Shown here: one piece after another, positions 16,921-26,007 of the stretch
Numbering within the stretch: position 1 is the first letter of the stretch
How the letters are laid out: each line of letters starts with the position of its first letter
NCBI GenBank assembly: GCA_963824985.1
Contig: CAWGRQ010000020.1
Coordinates: 17,956 to 81,955, forward strand
DNA from: JAFNAG01 sp963824985
Lineage (GTDB): Bacteria > Acidobacteriota > UBA6911
Reading direction: 5' to 3'
Length of the DNA stretch: 64,000 nt
Position numbers and translations under genes: made by a program
The notes under the pieces: model-generated
Database searches by the model: none
Told to the model about the DNA's origin: nothing
Seen by the model: only the letters and a program-made list of their open reading frames with translations

Positions 16921-17454
16921 ATGAGGAAGAGCAAAGCGTCGAAGGAAAATCCCTATGCAGCCGCCTTCAGGAATGCAAAGCCAATCGATCCCGAGCAATT
17001 CGCCTTCGCGATGCAACTGGCAAGCGCGGGGGCAAGCTACAGAATGCCGATGGAAAGCCCAGCAAGTAAGCGTTTCGAGATCGAAATGACGGACGGGTCG
17101 GTGCAGCGCTTCTGCCTGACCGATAACTCCACGAATCGCGCGGCAGGCGCGATTGTGCAGCATTTCGCACCTGACATGGAAATGGCCCGCTCCGCTTTGA
17201 TGCGTTGGATGGCGCTTATGCGTATAGCGCAGAAAAAACAGATGCGAAAATGGGAGCGGAAGCCGCCTGATGGGGACTACATCGAAATCTACAACGCAGT
17301 CTTTGAAGCTGCCGCCATACTGCCCCTGAACGGCAATGGAGATTTCAGTACAGCGGAGTTCTTTCACAAGGTCGAAGAAATTGCGGCAAGAGAAGACGCC
17401 GAGGAAGCGTCGCAGAAGGCAAGTGTCGACAAGCCCCCGACGCAGAACGGCTAG
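16921..17454 (+). CDS. Hypothetical cytosolic protein
   Basis: 177 residues, MRKSKASKENPYAAAFRNAK start. Charged and mostly helical with a central methionine-rich helix (MARSALMRWMALMRIAQKKQ) and an acidic C-terminus (EDAEEASQK). No signal peptide or recognised domain. It is convergent with the propeller gene on the other strand. Function unknown. Confidence 0.5.
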   Translation: MRKSKASKENPYAAAFRNAKPIDPEQFAFAMQLASAGASYRMPMESPASKRFEIEMTDGSVQRFCLTDNSTNRAAGAIVQHFAPDMEMARSALMRWMALMRIAQKKQMRKWERKPPDGDYIEIYNAVFEAAAILPLNGNGDFSTAEFFHKVEEIAAREDAEEASQKASVDKPPTQNG

Positions 17455-17502
17455 CGTTGCAGTTCGCCTGCGACGTGTTACTGACGCAGAGGTACATGAC
17501 AT

Positions 17503-19410
17503 TCATCTGGAACTAATGACACACAGGTCCGACTGACTGGCAATATAGATAATCCCGCGGAGGCAAGCGATACCCATTAGTGGGCCTGACAGGGGAAATC
17601 GATCCTTTAAGGATGGATGAACGGGGTCGCTGAGATCGAAGAAAAATACGCCTCTGGTCGCAATCACATAGGCCTCACCCCCCGATGCGCAGATTTGGCA
17701 GCTATCGTAAAACGCATCGGAAGAAAAGGATCCCAGGATCTTGGGCTGGGCCGGGTTACTGACGTCAAGAGTATTAAGCTCACGGGTGCCTGCCACACAT
17801 AACAGGTTTCGGGGGCCAATCGTCGCGAATCCTCCCGTCGTATTTGCGTTCATCCGCACATCAGCCACCACGCTCGGCCGAGCCACGTCCCCTAGATCCA
17901 CAACTGTGACTCCCTGGTCTTTTATAAGGACGTAGGCGAAATTTTCGATAGTGTGAATAGCGACTCCCCAACCGGATAAATGAAACGAACCAAGGATTTG
18001 TACGTCGTTCGGCCGCGAGCAATCGAGGATCTCAAGACTCTGCTTTTCCGTCGTGACCAGCAGGTGCCTACCCTGAAAACACAGGTCTGTTAGAAAATCC
18101 CGGCTTTGCCATTTTCCGAGGAGGCGTGGCCGATCGCGGTCAGCTAAATCGAAGATGACAAGGTCTCTGCCGATCAGGAGGTATAGCCGGTCCGCGTGGA
18201 TTTCGGCGTGTGTAGGCCTAGCAGATCTTTCTGTGTCCATTTTGAGATCCGATATCTCTTGCAGAGAATTCGGATCAGCCACATTTAGCGTCAGCAGCCG
18301 GAACTCGTTCTGTATGCTGGCTGCCAAATATAGACGATCGTTCTCCGCAACCATGGCTGGGGAAAAGACTCTTCCAAAAGTCTCTCCCTTTACTTGAATA
18401 GCCGGGAGATTGGAGATGTCGATAATTTGAAGGCCATTCCATTGTCCAGCGTAGAGATACCCCGGCTTTACGCCTACCGCCATTAATAACCCCAAACTTT
18501 GGGATAATAATTCCTTGGGAGTGTCAACATCATGGACATCCAGCACTTTCAACCCGATACTTCCAACACAGTATGCGATGCCTTCAGAAACGACGCCGTC
18601 GTGAACCTGGCTATTAATTGTAAGAGAGATATCCCTGATCCATTTGGGATGTTCTTTCACCTTCAGGTCATAAATGCTCAATTGCCTGCCTCCGAAAACA
18701 TAAAGCCTGCCTGCTTCCTGGCAAATGGAGACTGCACCTTGAAGGTCGGTTTCCGATGCAAGTCTGGGTTTTGCTGGGTCACTCAGGTCAAATACTTTCA
18801 GGCAAGGCAGTTTGTTGGAGGCAGCATACGCCAAACTGCCATACACCCGCAGCATGTAAATGTCCTCGTATGAAGAGTATCTTCCCACAGGCACGAGATG
18901 TTCGGGCAATGAAACATCGATGACTTGCAGTCCGTTGTTTCGGATGCCCACGATAGCGTATTTGCCGCGCAACGAAACGCACAAGGCGGCCCCATCCTCT
19001 TCTGGCGGGTAACCCACCGTGCCGCCAGGAGTCTTGTGTTTGCCTACGATGAGAGGCCTCGTTGGATCTCAAATATCAATGATGATAAGGCCATTATTCC
19101 CATTGGCAACATATACGTGGCTGCCTGCAACTGCCAAATCATGTACCTCATTCGGCAGGAAAACTTGTCCAATCGCCTTTGGAGATGAAGGTTCGTGCAC
19201 GTCGAACAGCGTCACAGCAGACGAGGAGCCGAAGATGACGAAATCGTTGTAGGTCAGGATATGCCTACACTCGCCTAATCCGTACCTGTTGAGCAAAGTC
19301 GGGGTCACAGTACCAACCTGCCCATATGAATGGCCAACAACAGCCATGCATGCAACGATCGCAAATGCCAGACTGGGCCGGGCCTTAGATCTTCCCTTCT
19401 GGATCATCAT
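17503..19410 (-). pseudogene. Exported LVIVD-type beta-propeller, one in-frame TGA
   Basis: A signal peptide (ARPSLAFAIVACMAVVGHSY) and about 14 repeats of the LVIVD kind (e.g. GLQVIDVSLPEHLVPVG, GLKVLDVHDVDTPKELL) make a surface or periplasmic propeller of roughly 635 residues. The frame is continuous from 19410 to 17503 except for TGA at 19071-19069, where repeat logic (IIIDI-stop-DPTRPLIVG) expects a serine or similar. TCA to TGA is a single base change. Either a young pseudogene, a sequencing error, or read-through. Confidence 0.8.
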
Positions 19411-19670
19411 CGTAGCCTCTTGCGACGGCATCGGTTCAATCCCCTGTCATATTTGGCACAGAGGGCATCTTTATCCGCTAGACAGATGCAGCTTTCTGAA
19501 AAAATCATCCAAGCCTACACCGGGCGGCGGGTGGTAAACAACTGACACATTGCTCCACGACACCAAAAGTACGCTGAAGCCTCCAGTCTGTGAGGATGGA
19601 GCGCCCCGTAGGACGGTTTCACGATGATCCCCCCAATCCAGAGCAGCCAGAATTGGCCGCTTCACTCCAG

Positions 19671-19928
19671 TCATTGCGCATCTTCGTAAGCCATTCTGAA
19701 TTGGCTGCGATCTGGGCCTGGCGCTGCAGCTCGCAGGCAATGTCGTAGCAGCTCCGCGATGCTCGGAAATCTCGCAAACCGCAGGACGGCGCGGTCGGAA
19801 AGCTGCTCCCACTGCTCCGGGGCCAGACGCCAGCGTTCAAGCGATTTCAGGTACCGCCTGGTCGTCATCTCGGACGGTTCGATCCTGTAGGCGGCCGCCA
19901 GGTCCTCAAGCCACGCGATCAGATCCAT
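19671..19928 (-). CDS. Small phage-type protein
   Basis: 85 residues starting MDLIAWLEDLAAAYRIEPSE. Helical, charged. A degraded second copy of its motif PSEMTTRRYLK lies at 12714-12843. It overlaps the upstream gene by 23 bases and belongs to a phage-style replication cluster. Function unknown. Confidence 0.5.
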   Translation of the reverse strand: MDLIAWLEDLAAAYRIEPSEMTTRRYLKSLERWRLAPEQWEQLSDRAVLRFARFPSIAELLRHCLRAAAPGPDRSQFRMAYEDAQ

Positions 19929-20265
19929 GATTCCTTTCCTCCCGTTCTTTGCGGATTTTGTCGAACACGGTCGCGCCGCCGTCGCCGGGACTGGCCCTGG
20001 CGCCTGAGTCGTAGCGGCCCTCGAGCACCCGGATCACGTTGCGGTCGTTGGCGATGAACCAGTCGAAGTCGGCCTTCCAGCCGCGGTCGCCTTCGCCGCA
20101 GAGGAATGGCGTCTCCTGCGCCTTGATCACCGCGCGCGTGAACTGGTCGATGAACTTCTTCGGGTCCTTGGCGAGCCGGCGCCTGCACTTGTCCCGCCGT
20201 TCCGGGCCGAATTCCAGAACCTGCGGCAGCTTTTGGTTTTCCGCTTTGTAGATTTCGACCAGCAC
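19906..20265 (-). CDS. Phage replication-associated C-terminal module
   Basis: 119 residues. The segment DKCRRRLAKDPKKFIDQFTR, then GWKADFDWFIANDRNVIRVL and EGRYD is the typical C-terminal block of phage replisome-organiser proteins, where it often mediates helicase loading. It is detached here from the initiator N-terminus encoded just upstream (20291-20804), which suggests one original gene split by mutation. Confidence 0.55.
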   Translation of the reverse strand: MLVEIYKAENQKLPQVLEFGPERRDKCRRRLAKDPKKFIDQFTRAVIKAQETPFLCGEGDRGWKADFDWFIANDRNVIRVLEGRYDSGARASPGDGGATVFDKIRKEREERNHGSDRVA

Positions 20266-20290
20266 CTCCGGCGTCCGCGACAGCGCGGCG

Positions 20291-20804
20291 TCAGCCGCGG
20301 TTCCGTTCCGTGTCTGTTCGTGTTCTGTTAGGTTCTGTTAGGTTAGGTTCTGTTCTTCCGGGAATTTCCCGGGAGTCTGCGGAAGTTCCGGGAATTTCCC
20401 GGAAGTCTTGGGAATTTCCGGGAACTTCCGGGAATTTCCCAAAATCCTCCGGGAGGATCCGGGTAGTCGGACTTCGTCCGCTTGTGCAGCCCCGGCTGCT
20501 CGCGGTCGAAGTTGACGATCTCAAGGTATCTGTCCCCGCCGACTTCATAAAATCGAATCAGCCCGACAGCACTCATCGCCTGGAGCACGGTTTCGAAATC
20601 CTCCTCGGTCCTGGGCGACACGGGGAAGACCTTGTGCTTGACCGTGAAGGCGTCACCCTCCAGGCGCCCGAAGTCATCGGCATTCACCACGATGAGCGGG
20701 AACAGCGCCTGGGCGAAGTCCCCGAGCTTTCCGCACCTGGCATTGACCGCGTGGAACTTCCGCGAGCTGCCGAGATTTCTCGATATCATCCTTCTCTGTG
20801 CCAT
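20291..20804 (-). pseudogene. Phage replication initiator N-terminus, frameshifted
   Basis: Starts MAQRRMISRNLGSSRKFHAV at 20804, with AAGGAG upstream and TGATG overlap with the helicase gene. The winged-helix-like part (LIVVNADDFGRLEGDAFTVK; MSAVGLIRFYEVGGDRYLEI) is typical of phage initiators. After about residue 115 the reading jumps frame: the other frame carries FGKFPEVPGNSQDFREIPG and TEPNLTEPNRT repeats to a stop at 20291. The DNA repeats in this stretch may be the origin. Confidence 0.6.
20356..20440. repeat. Iteron-like repeats within initiator gene
   Basis: TTCCGGGAATTTCCC occurs at 20356-20370, 20386-20400 and 20426-20440 (spacing 30 and 40 bases), with a partial copy near 20411. 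Position inside an initiator gene resembles lambdoid origins. Confidence 0.6.
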
Positions 20805-21300
20805 CAGTAACACTCCTTCTGAAGATCCGAGAACTTCGTGATCCGCTTCCTGAAGGAAAGCTGGAAGTTCCCGGTCATTCCGTTCCGTTGCTTGCCGATC
20901 GTGATTTCCGCGACGCCGTCGCCTGCCTGAGGCATCCGGGGTCTCCTCGTGGGATATGAAGAGCACGAGGTCGGCATCCTGCTCGATCGCGCCGCTTTCC
21001 CGCAGGTCGCTGAGTTGCGGCCGCCGGCCTCCGGAGCGCTTCTCGACCTCGCGGTTCAGCTGGGAGACGGCGATCACCGGGATGTCCAGTTCCTTCGCGA
21101 GGTTCTTCAGGCCGCGGCTGATCTCCGTCACCTCCTGGGTGCGGTTCTCGTAGCGCCGGCCGGATCCCGAGACGAGCTGCAGGTAGTCCACGACGAGGAG
21201 ATCGATCCCATGTTCGAGGGCCAGCCTCTGGGCTTTCGCCCGCACCTGCAGCTGCGGCGGTCGGATGAGAATACTTGCCGCCATCGATTCCCCGGATGCA
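20803..21300 (-). pseudogene. DnaB-type replicative helicase, 5' truncated and frameshifted
   Basis: The translation has the RecA-fold C-terminal part of DnaB: LEHGIDLLVVDYLQLVSG (Walker B), ELDIPVIAVSQLNREVEKR, DLRESGAIEQDADLVLFI. Walker A and the whole N-terminal domain are absent. Near 20935 a one-base shift moves to the frame DGVAEITIGKQRNGMTGNFQ, which is the expected C-terminus and ends at 20803. Not functional as read. Likely phage-derived because it abuts the initiator. Confidence 0.8.
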
Positions 21301-21471
21301 ATCCACAAGATTTTAACCTGCCTTGGCCTCCCCACGAGGGCCCCGCCCATCGCCCCTGTGATATCGGACCCAGACATGGCGTATGCTTGGTAGCAAAGCG
21401 AAAGCGATCCATCCGCTTTGCCATTAGGTGTTCGTGTGCTCAGATGACTGAGTGCGGCCGCCAATCTGCCC

Positions 21472-21657
21472 TGCAATAAGGCGCGGGTGCCTAAAAAAAC
21501 GAATCCCGGGACCCGATTTCGATGTAGCATGCCGCCTGGGAGGGGTCTAAGCCCCGAAGTTAACATAATTGCTTTTTATCGGAAGTTGGAGAGGGGGAAC
21601 CGAGCCGGCCTGCCCCACGGAGCAACCGCGGAAAGGCAGCCAATTCCTCCTATCCGT
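21472..21657. repeat. 186-bp dispersed repeat, copy 1
   Basis: Starts TGCAATAAGGCGCGGGTGCC and ends CAATTCCTCCTATCCGT. Near-identical (one extra A in a homopolymer) to 53789-53975. Non-coding; nature unknown, possibly a non-autonomous mobile element. Confidence 0.85.
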
Positions 21658-21804
21658 TGTGACGTTAGTGACGCTACTTTGCCAACTTCGTGGGGCCAGT
21701 GGGGGTAGTTGCCTACCCACGGAAACCTGGAACGACTCTTTTCGCAGGGCGGGGCGCGCCCCCGAGTCCCCGGCGGTAACGTCACCGTCGTCACTAACGT
21801 CACA
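21658..21804. repeat. 16-bp perfect inverted repeat pair beside the 186-bp repeat
   Basis: TGTGACGTTAGTGACG at 21658-21673 and its exact complement CGTCACTAACGTCACA at 21789-21804, separated by 115 bases. The left arm begins at the very base after the dispersed repeat. Confidence 0.6.
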
Positions 21805-22097
21805 GGATGCCGGCGAAACTCAAAGGCGGGCACAGCTTAATCACAGCGAGTTTCCGAAGGTCTTGCCGGAGCGGTGCTGGAAACGAACGCCGGTTTCCCG
21901 ATCCGGTGTCCCTCCTCGTGACAATCTGAGAAAGCGCCCGTCCACACGGCTTTGAAGACCAACTGAAGGCAACTCGATCAAAAAGGCCGGAGGTCGTCCA
22001 GAGAACTTGGAATCGCGGACATTATCCGATCAGCGAAAGTTGGCAGCAAACATCGACCGTCCTCCGGGCAAGTCCGGGGGCATGCCGGTTATAATCA
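21805..22097. other. Intergenic region, nothing recognised
   Basis: No gene; only short frames. Confidence 0.3.
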
Positions 22098-23435
22098 TCA
22101 TTTTGAGAGATCACCTATAAAACGCGACAGGGCTTTGCTCAATTCGCGCGCATCTCGGAATTTCAGAGTGCGGGGCCGCATGCGTTTGAGCATTTCGGTA
22201 ACCACTCCATCTCGAGTCCCGATTGGAGCCCCTGTTGGGGCAGAAGAAGGAAGCAGGCGAAAATAGTACAATCGGCATCCCTTTCTGTCATTCGGGCCGA
22301 GAACTTCTATCATGCTGCCCGGGCGTGCCCCGAAATCAAGGCAGATCAGTACGACGATTCGGCGGACGTTCTGTCCGGCGGGTTCGCTCCCGCTATTGTC
22401 CGACAGAATTGCCAGCAGCTGACGTCTAAGGAACGCAGCCGGCTCCTGCCAGTTTTCGAGGGTGCTGAAATCTACCGTCTTCCGAGCGGAAGCCCATATT
22501 GTTTCCTGCACCTCGTCCCAATTCAGTAAGCGAGCGTCCCGGCGATCCCAAAAAACGCGGTTTTGCCGATAATCCAGAACGCTTACGCGGACACAACCTT
22601 TCCGGACATCCATCATGGATAGGAGGCTGCCGATTTGCAGCGGAACGCCAATTGAAGAATTGAAGAAATCAGGAGAGGGAGACGAAGGACCGAATATCCA
22701 CTGGCGGATGCCACCTATTCCAGGGCCCAGCACCGCATCGGGTCGCGGCCGTGTCGCCTTCGCACCCGCGAGCAACAGGTCGATCCGGACCGGCTCGGCT
22801 GTCGCGATCGGGATACGACTTGCCGGGTGAGCCAGCGGCCAGATTTCGATGCCGCGGCGGGGCTCACCCGGAATCATCCCGTCAGGCAGGTCCGAGGCAA
22901 ACTCGACCCTCGGGAAATGATCCTCCCAGCCCCGCAGCGAATCAGCGGGCGAAGCCGGAACACGCACCTGCCCGTACCAGATGTTTTTCTTGCCTTCGGC
23001 GGGATCCTCGACCTGGATGGTCACCCGATAATTCCCAGACCGCAGGTAGATCCCGGCGACAAATCGTATCTCCTGACTATTAAGAGCGTCTGGCAGCCGC
23101 AGAACTTTGGGGGCCGTTTCGTCAAGACGGCGTCCGTCGGCGTCCTGCACCGTGACCGTTCCAATGAAAGGCTCGGTTGAAGACCGTTTCGCCAGGCTTT
23201 CGGCCGGAATGACAGCCGTCGCTTCTACAAGATACCTTTGCTGATAGGAAAGCTGCGGCTTGGACAGACGAATGGTCCAGGCGAAGTCCTTCCGTTCCGC
23301 TTCCTGCCTCGCGCCGGCCTTTGATCCTCCCTGTCCGGAGCTACGCGCAGATACCGACCAAAGGAGAGAAGCCGTTGTCCCGAGAAGCGCGACACAAACA
23401 AAAGCGGTGATTTCTCCAAAGTGCCTGTTCTTCAT
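22098..23435 (-). CDS. Exported acidobacterial-type protein of unknown function
   Basis: 445 residues. The N-terminus (ITAFVCVALLGTTASLLWSV) is a signal peptide or anchor. Residues 45-170 are beta-rich with Ig-like strands (YLVEATAVIPAESL; SGNYRVTIQVEDPAEGK). The C-terminal third (GQNVRRIVVLICLDFGARPG, later LRELSKALSRF-type helix) has an alternating beta/alpha pattern that recalls a von Willebrand A-like fold without its MIDAS DxSxS motif. Likely periplasmic. No operon partner. Confidence 0.5.
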   Translation of the reverse strand: MKNRHFGEITAFVCVALLGTTASLLWSVSARSSGQGGSKAGARQEAERKDFAWTIRLSKPQLSYQQRYLVEATAVIPAESLAKRSSTEPFIGTVTVQDADGRRLDETAPKVLRLPDALNSQEIRFVAGIYLRSGNYRVTIQVEDPAEGKKNIWYGQVRVPASPADSLRGWEDHFPRVEFASDLPDGMIPGEPRRGIEIWPLAHPASRIPIATAEPVRIDLLLAGAKATRPRPDAVLGPGIGGIRQWIFGPSSPSPDFFNSSIGVPLQIGSLLSMMDVRKGCVRVSVLDYRQNRVFWDRRDARLLNWDEVQETIWASARKTVDFSTLENWQEPAAFLRRQLLAILSDNSGSEPAGQNVRRIVVLICLDFGARPGSMIEVLGPNDRKGCRLYYFRLLPSSAPTGAPIGTRDGVVTEMLKRMRPRTLKFRDARELSKALSRFIGDLSK

Positions 23436-24466
23436 ATTAATGGCAACCGCTTACAGTGATTCTTCTTGGTAATCCAGCGTTTCGATATTCAATGCATTTC
23501 CCCGGTTCCCCTCACAAAAAGGTATCACCTGTATCACAGCTTCATGGTTCAGCACTCCAGCATTTGTGAGGATCACTTATAAACGCGCCCGACCGCCCTG
23601 ATGTCGAGCCACTCGCCGCCTTTAGCACATAGGAAGCACAAGCTGCCTGATTCTCTCGCCCTTCTGCGGCCGCAGTCCCGTGCCCGAACTGGCGCTGGCG
23701 GGATACTGCCGGCAATCGACGCGGGATTTCGAGTTGTTCATCGCCGACGACGGTTCCGGCTCGGAGGTGCGCACCCTATGTCTGTGCCTTGGCTGCGGCA
23801 CAAAAGACAACTGTCAGGGCGAGCAGCCATCTGACCGTCGGGGCCCCCATGTTCACCCCCTGGAATTCTGCTGCCCAACGGTCCACTTTCCAGCCCGGGA
23901 ATCCCCCGACAGAAGATCCGATAATGTGGCACTCGCTATTAAGCGATCTCGCACGCCTGCTGGGGGGGGCTGACCCCGGCGCGAGTGTGAGCCGCTGAAT
24001 CTGCCCTTCTCCCGGGAGGGCACCTGTCGTGGATTATATCGCGCTCCCTGACAGCACTCAGCAGAAATCACCGGAACTCATAGATTACGATCCATTTCCA
24101 TCCCGCCGGTCGTGTGGTTTTCGACTGGACCCAAAAGGCGGGCGAGAGTAACGATTATGTGGACGAAAAGCATGGCAAGATCGCGCGTTCCCTTATCATA
24201 ACAAACCCTGGAATTGTATGGAGTTGAGGCGCGAATTGTCAATTCGCGATGGACAAGCAAAATTTTCATGCCAGGAGCATTAAGTTCAGGAATCCAAAAA
24301 TCCAATGAAATCAATTGGGACGGAGTTTTTGCGGAACGCGGCTACCGCTCAAAAGTCAGCAATCCGTGGACTCGCTTATGAAAAAACGATTGCAGCACAG
24401 CGGCACAACGAAGAATGGGAAAACCTGGGGATCTCCAGATCTTCTCTTGCGACCGGCCCAACTGCT
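23436..24466. other. Gene-poor region with IS relic
   Basis: No intact gene. A GGGGGGG run lies near 23963. The right part holds an insertion sequence remnant (24100-24255). Remaining short frames do not look coding. Confidence 0.4.
24100..24255 (-). mobile_element. Relic of integrase-type insertion sequence
   Basis: The minus strand encodes RDLAMLFVHIIVTLARLLGP, matching RDLVILFVHVLATLARLLGP of the longer transposase fragment at 45146-45331. The upstream part (CCCTTATCATAACA, then GGAGTTGAGGCGCGAA) is shared with 41079-41145. Confidence 0.65.
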
Positions 24467-24664
24467 TTAGGCAGGCACCTGCTCGTAAGAGAACGAAGGG
24501 ATTTGGGTGCGCTCGCGTGCATGTTCAATCGTGATCGCGCAAATGTTGCCGTCACGATCCAGGTCCATGATCGTGTTCTCGTCCAAGTCTTTGGTTTCGA
24601 GGACCGCTGCCTGGCGGAATTCGATATAGAGGGTGTCGGTATCTGCAAAATATTTGATTTTCAT
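24467..24664 (-). CDS. DUF2283 family protein (antitoxin-like)
   Basis: 65 residues, MKIKYFADTDTLYIEFRQAA, with the typical D-T-L-Y-I and DLDRDGNICAITIEHA pattern of DUF2283. These small proteins commonly sit after a toxin-like partner. Start overlaps the upstream stop by ATGA. Function in binding or neutralising the upstream product is inference. Confidence 0.8.
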   Translation of the reverse strand: MKIKYFADTDTLYIEFRQAAVLETKDLDENTIMDLDRDGNICAITIEHARERTQIPSFSYEQVPA

Positions 24665-24897
24665 GGCACAAACGACCGATCAAAGAATGCGTTACGCACG
24701 GTTTCGCGATCCGGCAGCAAAACATCCCGCAAGTATCGCCCCTCAGCTTCCCGAATTGAAGCCCAGCACCGGACACGTCCATCCTGCTGCACAATTTCTT
24801 TTTCCGGAGCCCTGATGACTCGCTCAATCCACTCCAGCCTAATGATCGAGCGATCTGACCGTTGCCGCATGGTCTCGAAATATCGGGTGAATTTCAC
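24661..24897 (-). CDS. Small partner of DUF2283 protein (toxin-like)
   Basis: 78 residues from GTG 24897 (VKFTRYFETMRQRSDRSIIR). The pattern WIERVIRAPEKEIVQQDGRVR, then RYLRDVLLPDRETVRNAFFD matches DUF4258-like proteins encoded before DUF2283. An ATG at 24918 is in frame but lies upstream of the -10 box. Two-gene operon, probable toxin-antitoxin-like module; activity untested. Confidence 0.65.
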   Translation of the reverse strand: MKFTRYFETMRQRSDRSIIRLEWIERVIRAPEKEIVQQDGRVRCWASIREAEGRYLRDVLLPDRETVRNAFFDRSFVP

Positions 24898-24903
24898 CTT
24901 CCC

Positions 24904-24909
24904 ATTATA
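24904..24909 (-). promoter_or_regulatory. -10 box of toxin-antitoxin-like pair
   Basis: Perfect TATAAT on the minus strand, six bases before GTG 24897, implying a leaderless transcript. No good -35 box was found. Confidence 0.5.
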
Positions 24910-25041
24910 GCAAACCAATCGCAGAATGGCGTTTCAGGATCGTATTGGCCGTAATACGTTAGATCTCTAAAGGAGCGGATTGCGCCGAACCCAGCTTGTT
25001 AAAATCTACCTAGTCCGGTAAGACCACTGTAGTTCCTCAAC

Positions 25042-25094
25042 ACCTCGTCCGAATTAATAATATTGATCTTACGGGGTGATCCATCAGTCATTAA
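25042..25094. repeat. Dispersed motif, copy 1
   Basis: ACCTCGTCCG, then ATTGATCTTACGGGG and TCAGTCATTA. Nearly the same order occurs at 44952-44998. Ends at the edge of the 345-bp palindromic element. Confidence 0.5.
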
Positions 25095-25435
25095 CCCGGA
25101 TTATTCATGAAATTCCTTCGCCAACGAATATGCAATCGCATACGGCGCCAGAAATCGCTGATTGCAGATGATTTTTGGACACGGAAGAACACGGGCAGGG
25201 CTTTTGCACCACCAGTTTCCGGCGCAGACTGTCAAATGCTCAAGCCGGCTGGAATCTCCCATCGATGCTCCTATTGAGCGTTTGACAGTCTGCGCCGGAA
25301 ACTGATGGCCGGCGCGAAGCGCCGGGCCCTCCGGGCCTGCAAAAGCCCTGCACACGGATCGGATCCGTGTTCATCCGCGTTCATCCGTGTCCTGAAATGT
25401 TTTTCATTCTCTCCTTCATGAATAATCCGGGTTAA
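25091..25435. mobile_element. 345-bp MITE-like palindromic element
   Basis: 21-bp perfect terminal inverted repeats (25091-25111 and 25415-25435) beginning TTAACCCGGATTATTCATGA. Inside lie nested inverted repeats: GCAGGGCTTTTGCA near 25195 with its complement near 25337, and a 31-bp arm beginning CAGTTTCCGGCGCAGACTG with one mismatch. Right side carries CGGATGAACGCGGATGAACA-type repeats (on the minus strand). No transposase; it would fold into a long hairpin. It cuts hicB. Confidence 0.8.
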
Positions 25436-25727
25436 GGCTCTTGCCTTCCTTCGTTGCTTCAATAACCAAACGCTCGTGCAAATGCCTCCCTAAGCGGAGA
25501 TTAAACTTGCCAGAGTAGTGCTTGCCCGCCATCCCGGGAGGCAATGATTCTTTCTCCTTTTCAGCGTCCCCGATCCATTCTTCTATTACTTCGCAAAGCT
25601 CGGCGAATACTTTCTGCTCATTCTTTCCATGCACGCCGCCAAGCATTAGTTCGGGACAGCGCCCCACATAGCACTGATCTTCTTCCGACCATTCCACAAT
25701 TTTCAAATAGCGATCTGAATTTTTCAT
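25416..25727 (-). CDS. hicB: HicB-type antitoxin, C-terminus altered by repeat element
   Basis: 103 residues. N-terminal partial RNase H-like fold of HicB (YLKIVEWSEEDQCYVGRCPE, then GVHGKNEQKVFAELCEVIEE) and a C-terminal ribbon-helix-helix start (GKFNLRLGRHLHERLVIEAT, KEGKSLN). The last residues PDYS and the stop lie in the terminal repeat of the 345-bp element, so the native end of the DNA-binding part is lost. Start overlaps hicA stop (ATGA). Confidence 0.8.
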   Translation of the reverse strand: MKNSDRYLKIVEWSEEDQCYVGRCPELMLGGVHGKNEQKVFAELCEVIEEWIGDAEKEKESLPPGMAGKHYSGKFNLRLGRHLHERLVIEATKEGKSLNPDYS

Positions 25728-25918
25728 TCCGACACCTGCTCAATCGCAAGCCTTACTGCTTTCTCCTGATATGGTTTCGCATCGCCACCAGGAGAACCGC
25801 TGATTGTGATTCGAATCCCTGAAGAATGCTTGAAGTTCCGATGGCTCCCTTTCCCACCATGGTGCTTGAACCCCACAATAGCCGCTTTCGGCGCGTGCAG
25901 CGAGCCCGTCGAGGGCAT
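25724..25918 (-). CDS. hicA: HicA-type mRNA interferase, N-terminus doubtful
   Basis: About 64 residues from MPSTGSLHAPKAAIVGFKHH. The core HHGGKGSHRNFKHSSGIRIT then ISGSPGGDAKPYQEKAV is clearly HicA; the catalytic His of KGSHR is present. The first 15 residues do not resemble family members, so the 5' end may have been replaced. An upstream in-frame ATG at 25960 gives no better start. Expected to cleave mRNA and to be neutralised by HicB. Confidence 0.7.
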   Translation of the reverse strand: MPSTGSLHAPKAAIVGFKHHGGKGSHRNFKHSSGIRITISGSPGGDAKPYQEKAVRLAIEQVSE

Positions 25919-26007
25919 GCCGGATTCAAAACCGCATCCTATTCCTACTGTCCATTGCAATAAGTGTCTCGCGCCGGTGTCGACCGCTGCTCGCTTTTAC
26001 CATTCCC

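Noticed and set aside
20320..20450. CRISPR-like repeats
   Set aside because: Repeats are short, unequally spaced and in frame with a phage initiator gene; no spacers.
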